From: Gemmatimonadales bacterium
GTDB taxonomy: Bacteria > Gemmatimonadota > Gemmatimonadetes > Gemmatimonadales > GWC2-71-9
Length of the DNA stretch: 9,056 nt
Assembly: GCA_013812695.1 (NCBI GenBank)
Contig: JACCSZ010000141.1
Coordinates: 1 to 9,056 of the forward strand
Direction: 5' to 3'
Shown one piece after another: positions 7,664 to 9,056 of the stretch. The notes under the pieces are model-generated. The model saw only the letters and a list, made by a program, of their open reading frames with translations, ran no database searches and had not been told where the DNA came from. Numbering within the stretch: the first letter of the stretch is position 1; every line of letters begins with the position of its first letter. A program made the position numbers and the translations under genes.

Positions 7664-8226
7664 TCAGGGAGCTTTGTATACCGTCCCGCCCTTCATCACG
7701 AACCCCACCCTGGAAAAGCTTCGCATGTCCGCATCCGGGGCCCGATCACGGTGCCGTCGTCGATGGCGTCCCGGAGTCCCGCATCGACGAAGGCGCGGTA
7801 GACGCCTACGTCGCGCACGGTGGTGAACCCGGCGAGCAGGGTCGCCCAGGCGTTCCGGACCCCGCTCATCGCTTCCTGGATCTCGGTGCGCTCGAGCGGC
7901 TGCAGGACGCCGGCTGCGAGCGTCTCGCCGACCAGGTGGCTGTGGCAATCGATCAGCCCGGGGATCACCGTATACCGCGACAGATCGATGACGCGCATAC
8001 CAGCGCCAATCGCCGCCGACGCGGGCTGCACCGCCGCGATCCGGTCGCCACGGACCAGCACGACCTGGTTGATGCGGATCTCGCCGCGCTCGACATCCAC
8101 CAGCCGGCCCGCCTTGATGGCGACGACCGCGGGCTCCTGCGCGCCGATGCCGGCCGCGGTCCCCAGCCGCGCGATCAGCAGACCGGCGACCGTGGCGAGC
8201 GCGAGCCTCGACCGGCGCGTTGGCAT
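7664..8226 (-). pseudogene. Exported imidazolonepropionase-like amidohydrolase, internally deleted and frameshifted
   Basis: The start at ATG 8226 has GGGAG 5 nt upstream and gives a signal peptide (MPTRRSRLALATVAGLLIAR..., cleavage near GIGA|QEP). Residues 32-90 are the beta-sandwich start of the amidohydrolase fold (IKAGRLVDVERGEI, TVIPGLID). The first metal-binding motif DCHSHLVG is intact (His95, His97), then GFTTVRDVG and GTVIGPRM to residue 165. After GPRM the frame reads only 11 more residues and stops at 7698-7696. Shifted by one base, 7738-7664 encodes PDADMRSFSRVGFVMKGGTV and then YKAP with a stop, which is the typical C-terminus of these enzymes. Family members usually have about 420-450 residues, so roughly 230-250 are missing, including the later metal-binding His/Asp residues. 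The translated 176-residue product could not be an active hydrolase. Both surviving ends look undecayed, so the loss appears recent, unless it is an assembly collapse. Confidence 0.85.
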
Positions 8227-8260
8227 GGCGGCTCCCACAGTGGGGGATGGGGGTAAACGA

Positions 8261-8287
8261 CGACCGGCGCCGGGGAGGCGCCGGTCG
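8261..8287. terminator. Strong GC hairpin after the repeat-rich lipoprotein gene
   Basis: CGACCGGCGCC (8261-8271) and GGCGCCGGTCG (8277-8287) form an 11-bp perfect stem with a 5-nt loop. It lies 58 nt after the stop of the minus-strand lipoprotein gene and 35 nt before the amidohydrolase start. On the minus strand it is followed by TCGTTTACC, a poor T-tract. It is either a terminator or a leader structure: a TATATT hexamer at 8297-8292 (minus) in a short AT-rich spot could be a -10 box for the amidohydrolase, which would put the hairpin at its 5' end. Confidence 0.5.
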
Positions 8288-8344
8288 ACAGAATATACGC
8301 GGCGGATTGAGAGGGTGCGACCGCGAGCGCGCGGCCGCGCCAGG

Positions 8345-8587
8345 CTAGCGCTCGTCCGGGGTCTTCACGTCCACGTCAGGCACGTTGACTTCTTTCTTTT
8401 CCGTTCCGACCGTCGGTACGCTGATGGTGTCCTTCCGGGTGCCGGTTTCGATGCTGGGCGTCTCGATCGTATCCGTGGTGGTGCCGATGGCCGGCTTCTG
8501 CACTTCGTATTCGCCTTCGCCCGTCTTGTTGCAGGCGCTGATGGCGACGAGCGCCGCGACGCTCGCGGCCAGCGTGATCTTTCGCAC
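8345..8587 (-). CDS. Small lipoprotein with four short proline-centred repeats
   Basis: This 80-residue lipoprotein uses a GTG start at 8587, chosen because a perfect AGGAGG lies 6 nt upstream and because the signal then opens with MRK as expected. The signal ends at the lipobox ISAC with Cys19. The mature 62 residues carry no large hydrophobic core; they are Thr/Val/Asp/Lys-rich and built of four related units that start at Pro32 (PAIGTTTDTIET), Pro44 (PSIETGTRKDTISV), Pro58 (PTVGTEKKEVNV) and Pro70 (PDVDVKTPDER), each P-x-(I/V), at spacings of 12, 14 and 12. It is probably extended or beta-solenoid-like and anchored to a membrane. I do not recognise a named family and no function can be given. 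The gene stands alone between a large spacer and a hairpin. Confidence 0.78.
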   Translation of the reverse strand: MRKITLAASVAALVAISACNKTGEGEYEVQKPAIGTTTDTIETPSIETGTRKDTISVPTVGTEKKEVNVPDVDVKTPDER

Positions 8588-8593
8588 GAGTGA

Positions 8594-8599
8594 CCTCCT
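8594..8599 (-). promoter_or_regulatory. Perfect AGGAGG that decides the GTG start
   Basis: AGGAGG lies 6 nt before GTG 8587. An in-frame ATG at 8605 lies upstream of this site, so using it would put the AGGAGG inside the coding region and has no good site of its own. Confidence 0.75.
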
Positions 8600-8619
8600 G
8601 GTCATATGAGATGACAACG

Positions 8620-8669
8620 CCCCGACCCTGTACTGTTCCCCAACCCTGACTGTCCCCAACCCTGAGTGT
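8620..8669. repeat. Three tandem 16-18-bp repeats upstream of the lipoprotein gene
   Basis: The copies are CCCCGACCCTGTACTGTT (8620-8637), CCCCAACCCTGACTGT (8638-8653) and CCCCAACCCTGAGTGT (8654-8669). The last two differ at one base, and the first differs by one substitution and a small insertion. They begin 15 nt upstream of the ATG at 8605 and 33 nt upstream of the GTG at 8587, so they lie in the leader or promoter of that gene. Confidence 0.75.
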
Positions 8670-8778
8670 TCGGCCCTGAAGGAAGAGAAGTTGGGGAGAA
8701 TCGGGCGTGGAGCCTGTGCCCGGGGTCACGAGAAACCACGCGGATGGCCGCACATACCTTCTTCACTTGTATGGATCA

Positions 8779-8806
8779 TTGACAGAGTCGACTGCTAATT
8801 CAGCAT
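8779..8806 (+). promoter_or_regulatory. Possible sigma70-type promoter for the gene at 8954
   Basis: A perfect TTGACA at 8779-8784 is followed after 16 nt by CAGCAT (8801-8806), a weak -10 that keeps the second A and final T. It lies in the most AT-rich part of the spacer. The leader would be about 140 nt. Confidence 0.3.
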
Positions 8807-8953
8807 CGCCACAGGCTTTAGCGTGGTTGAATTGCCTATTTCATCGACGGTGCCACCGATTCGCTCGGTATGACTCCCCTCACCGCATGAGCTGCCATGC
8901 CACCCTAAGCTGCACGTGGTTCTCGTTCGCCAACTCTCACCCGAGGTGTCCCC

Positions 8954-9056
8954 GTGCAACGCTCCCGTGCCATCGTGCTCTCGGCGCTCACCGTTCTCTC
9001 CGCGGCCTCCGGCCTCTCCTGTGCTCGCAACGCTCAGCGTGGTCTCGTCATCGGCG
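8954..9056 (+). CDS. Lipoprotein, N-terminal fragment (possibly glycine-zipper / OmpA-type)
   Basis: A GTG at 8954, with GAGGTG 5 nt upstream (8943-8948), starts a frame that is open to the window edge: 34 complete codons. It reads MQRSRAIVLSALTVLSAASG then LSCARNAQRGLVIG. This is a good lipoprotein signal with lipobox GLSC and Cys23. The short mature stretch CARNAQRGLVIG recalls the start of glycine-zipper lipoproteins, including OmpA-family ones, where a charged segment runs into (G/A)-(L/A)-V-I-G repeats. This is a resemblance over twelve residues only, and the function lies outside the window. Confidence 0.65.
   Translation, partial: MQRSRAIVLSALTVLSAASGLSCARNAQRGLVIG

Larger units (their letters stand above)
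8606..8953. other. 348-bp divergent spacer
   Basis: This spacer lies between the start of the minus-strand repeat-rich lipoprotein and the plus-strand lipoprotein at 8954. It holds three tandem DNA repeats (8620-8669), an inverse match TCCCCAAC / GTTGGGGA (8653-8660 / 8690-8697), and a less GC-rich stretch at about 8755-8850 with a TTGACA hexamer. No open frame in it has a ribosome binding site or protein-like composition, so I see no gene there. Confidence 0.6.

Noticed and set aside
7473..7826. Plus-strand open frame through the palindromic repeat with TTEAQR and LCASVV strings
   Set aside because: These strings come from translating the inverted repeat; the frame is antisense to the peptidase start and the amidohydrolase remnant.
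8227..8238. GTG at 8238 as amidohydrolase start
   Set aside because: The GGGAG site is correctly spaced for ATG 8226 and would lie inside the gene if 8238 were used.
8329..8340. GCGCGGCCGCGC perfect palindrome just after the repeat-rich lipoprotein gene
   Set aside because: It leaves little room for a loop, so a poor hairpin, and such strings are expected in very GC-rich DNA.

Overview
The window is GC-rich and densely coded, and every gene I can recognise encodes an exported, lipid-anchored or outer-membrane protein. It has a SusC/RagA-type TonB-dependent receptor with its SusD/RagB-type lipoprotein, a secreted S9 (prolyl-oligopeptidase family) peptidase, an exported imidazolonepropionase-like amidohydrolase that is now broken, and several small lipoproteins. 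SusC/SusD pairs at such high GC, together with exported S9 peptidases and amidohydrolases, fit Gemmatimonadota best. This is an inference from gene content; there is no marker gene here, and other high-GC relatives of the Bacteroidota/Gemmatimonadota side remain possible.

Layout. Positions 1-290 (minus) hold the start of a secreted protein with a carboxypeptidase-regulatory-like domain, probably a second SusC-type receptor, cut by the window edge. A 268-bp divergent spacer separates it from a plus-strand operon: a SusC-like receptor (559-3621) and, 13 bp later, a SusD-like lipoprotein (3635-5008). These meet a convergent minus-strand pair: an S9 peptidase (7506 down to 5467) followed by a 130-aa lipoprotein (5455 down to 5063) whose ribosome binding site overlaps the peptidase stop codon. 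The 54-bp convergent gap holds a hairpin that could end both transcripts.

Upstream of the peptidase, 7527-7621 is a near-palindromic repeat element with perfect 17-bp ends. Beyond it lies an amidohydrolase pseudogene (8226-7664): the first ~165 codons and the last ~25 codons survive, in different frames, and the middle of the catalytic domain is gone. Next comes an 80-aa lipoprotein made of four short proline-centred repeats (8587-8345), with three tandem 16-18-bp DNA repeats just upstream. A roughly 350-bp spacer follows, and a plus-strand lipoprotein begins at 8954 and runs off the window.

Working together: SusC/SusD pairs import oligomers bound at the cell surface, and an exported S9 peptidase would cut oligopeptides. 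The set may therefore serve peptide capture (RagAB-like) as plausibly as glycan capture, but the two units are convergent and the link is only positional. I see no defence system, CRISPR array, tRNA, rRNA or complete insertion sequence. The observations most worth a second look are the amidohydrolase deletion scar, the palindromic repeat, and the repeat-built lipoprotein with its repeated upstream DNA.
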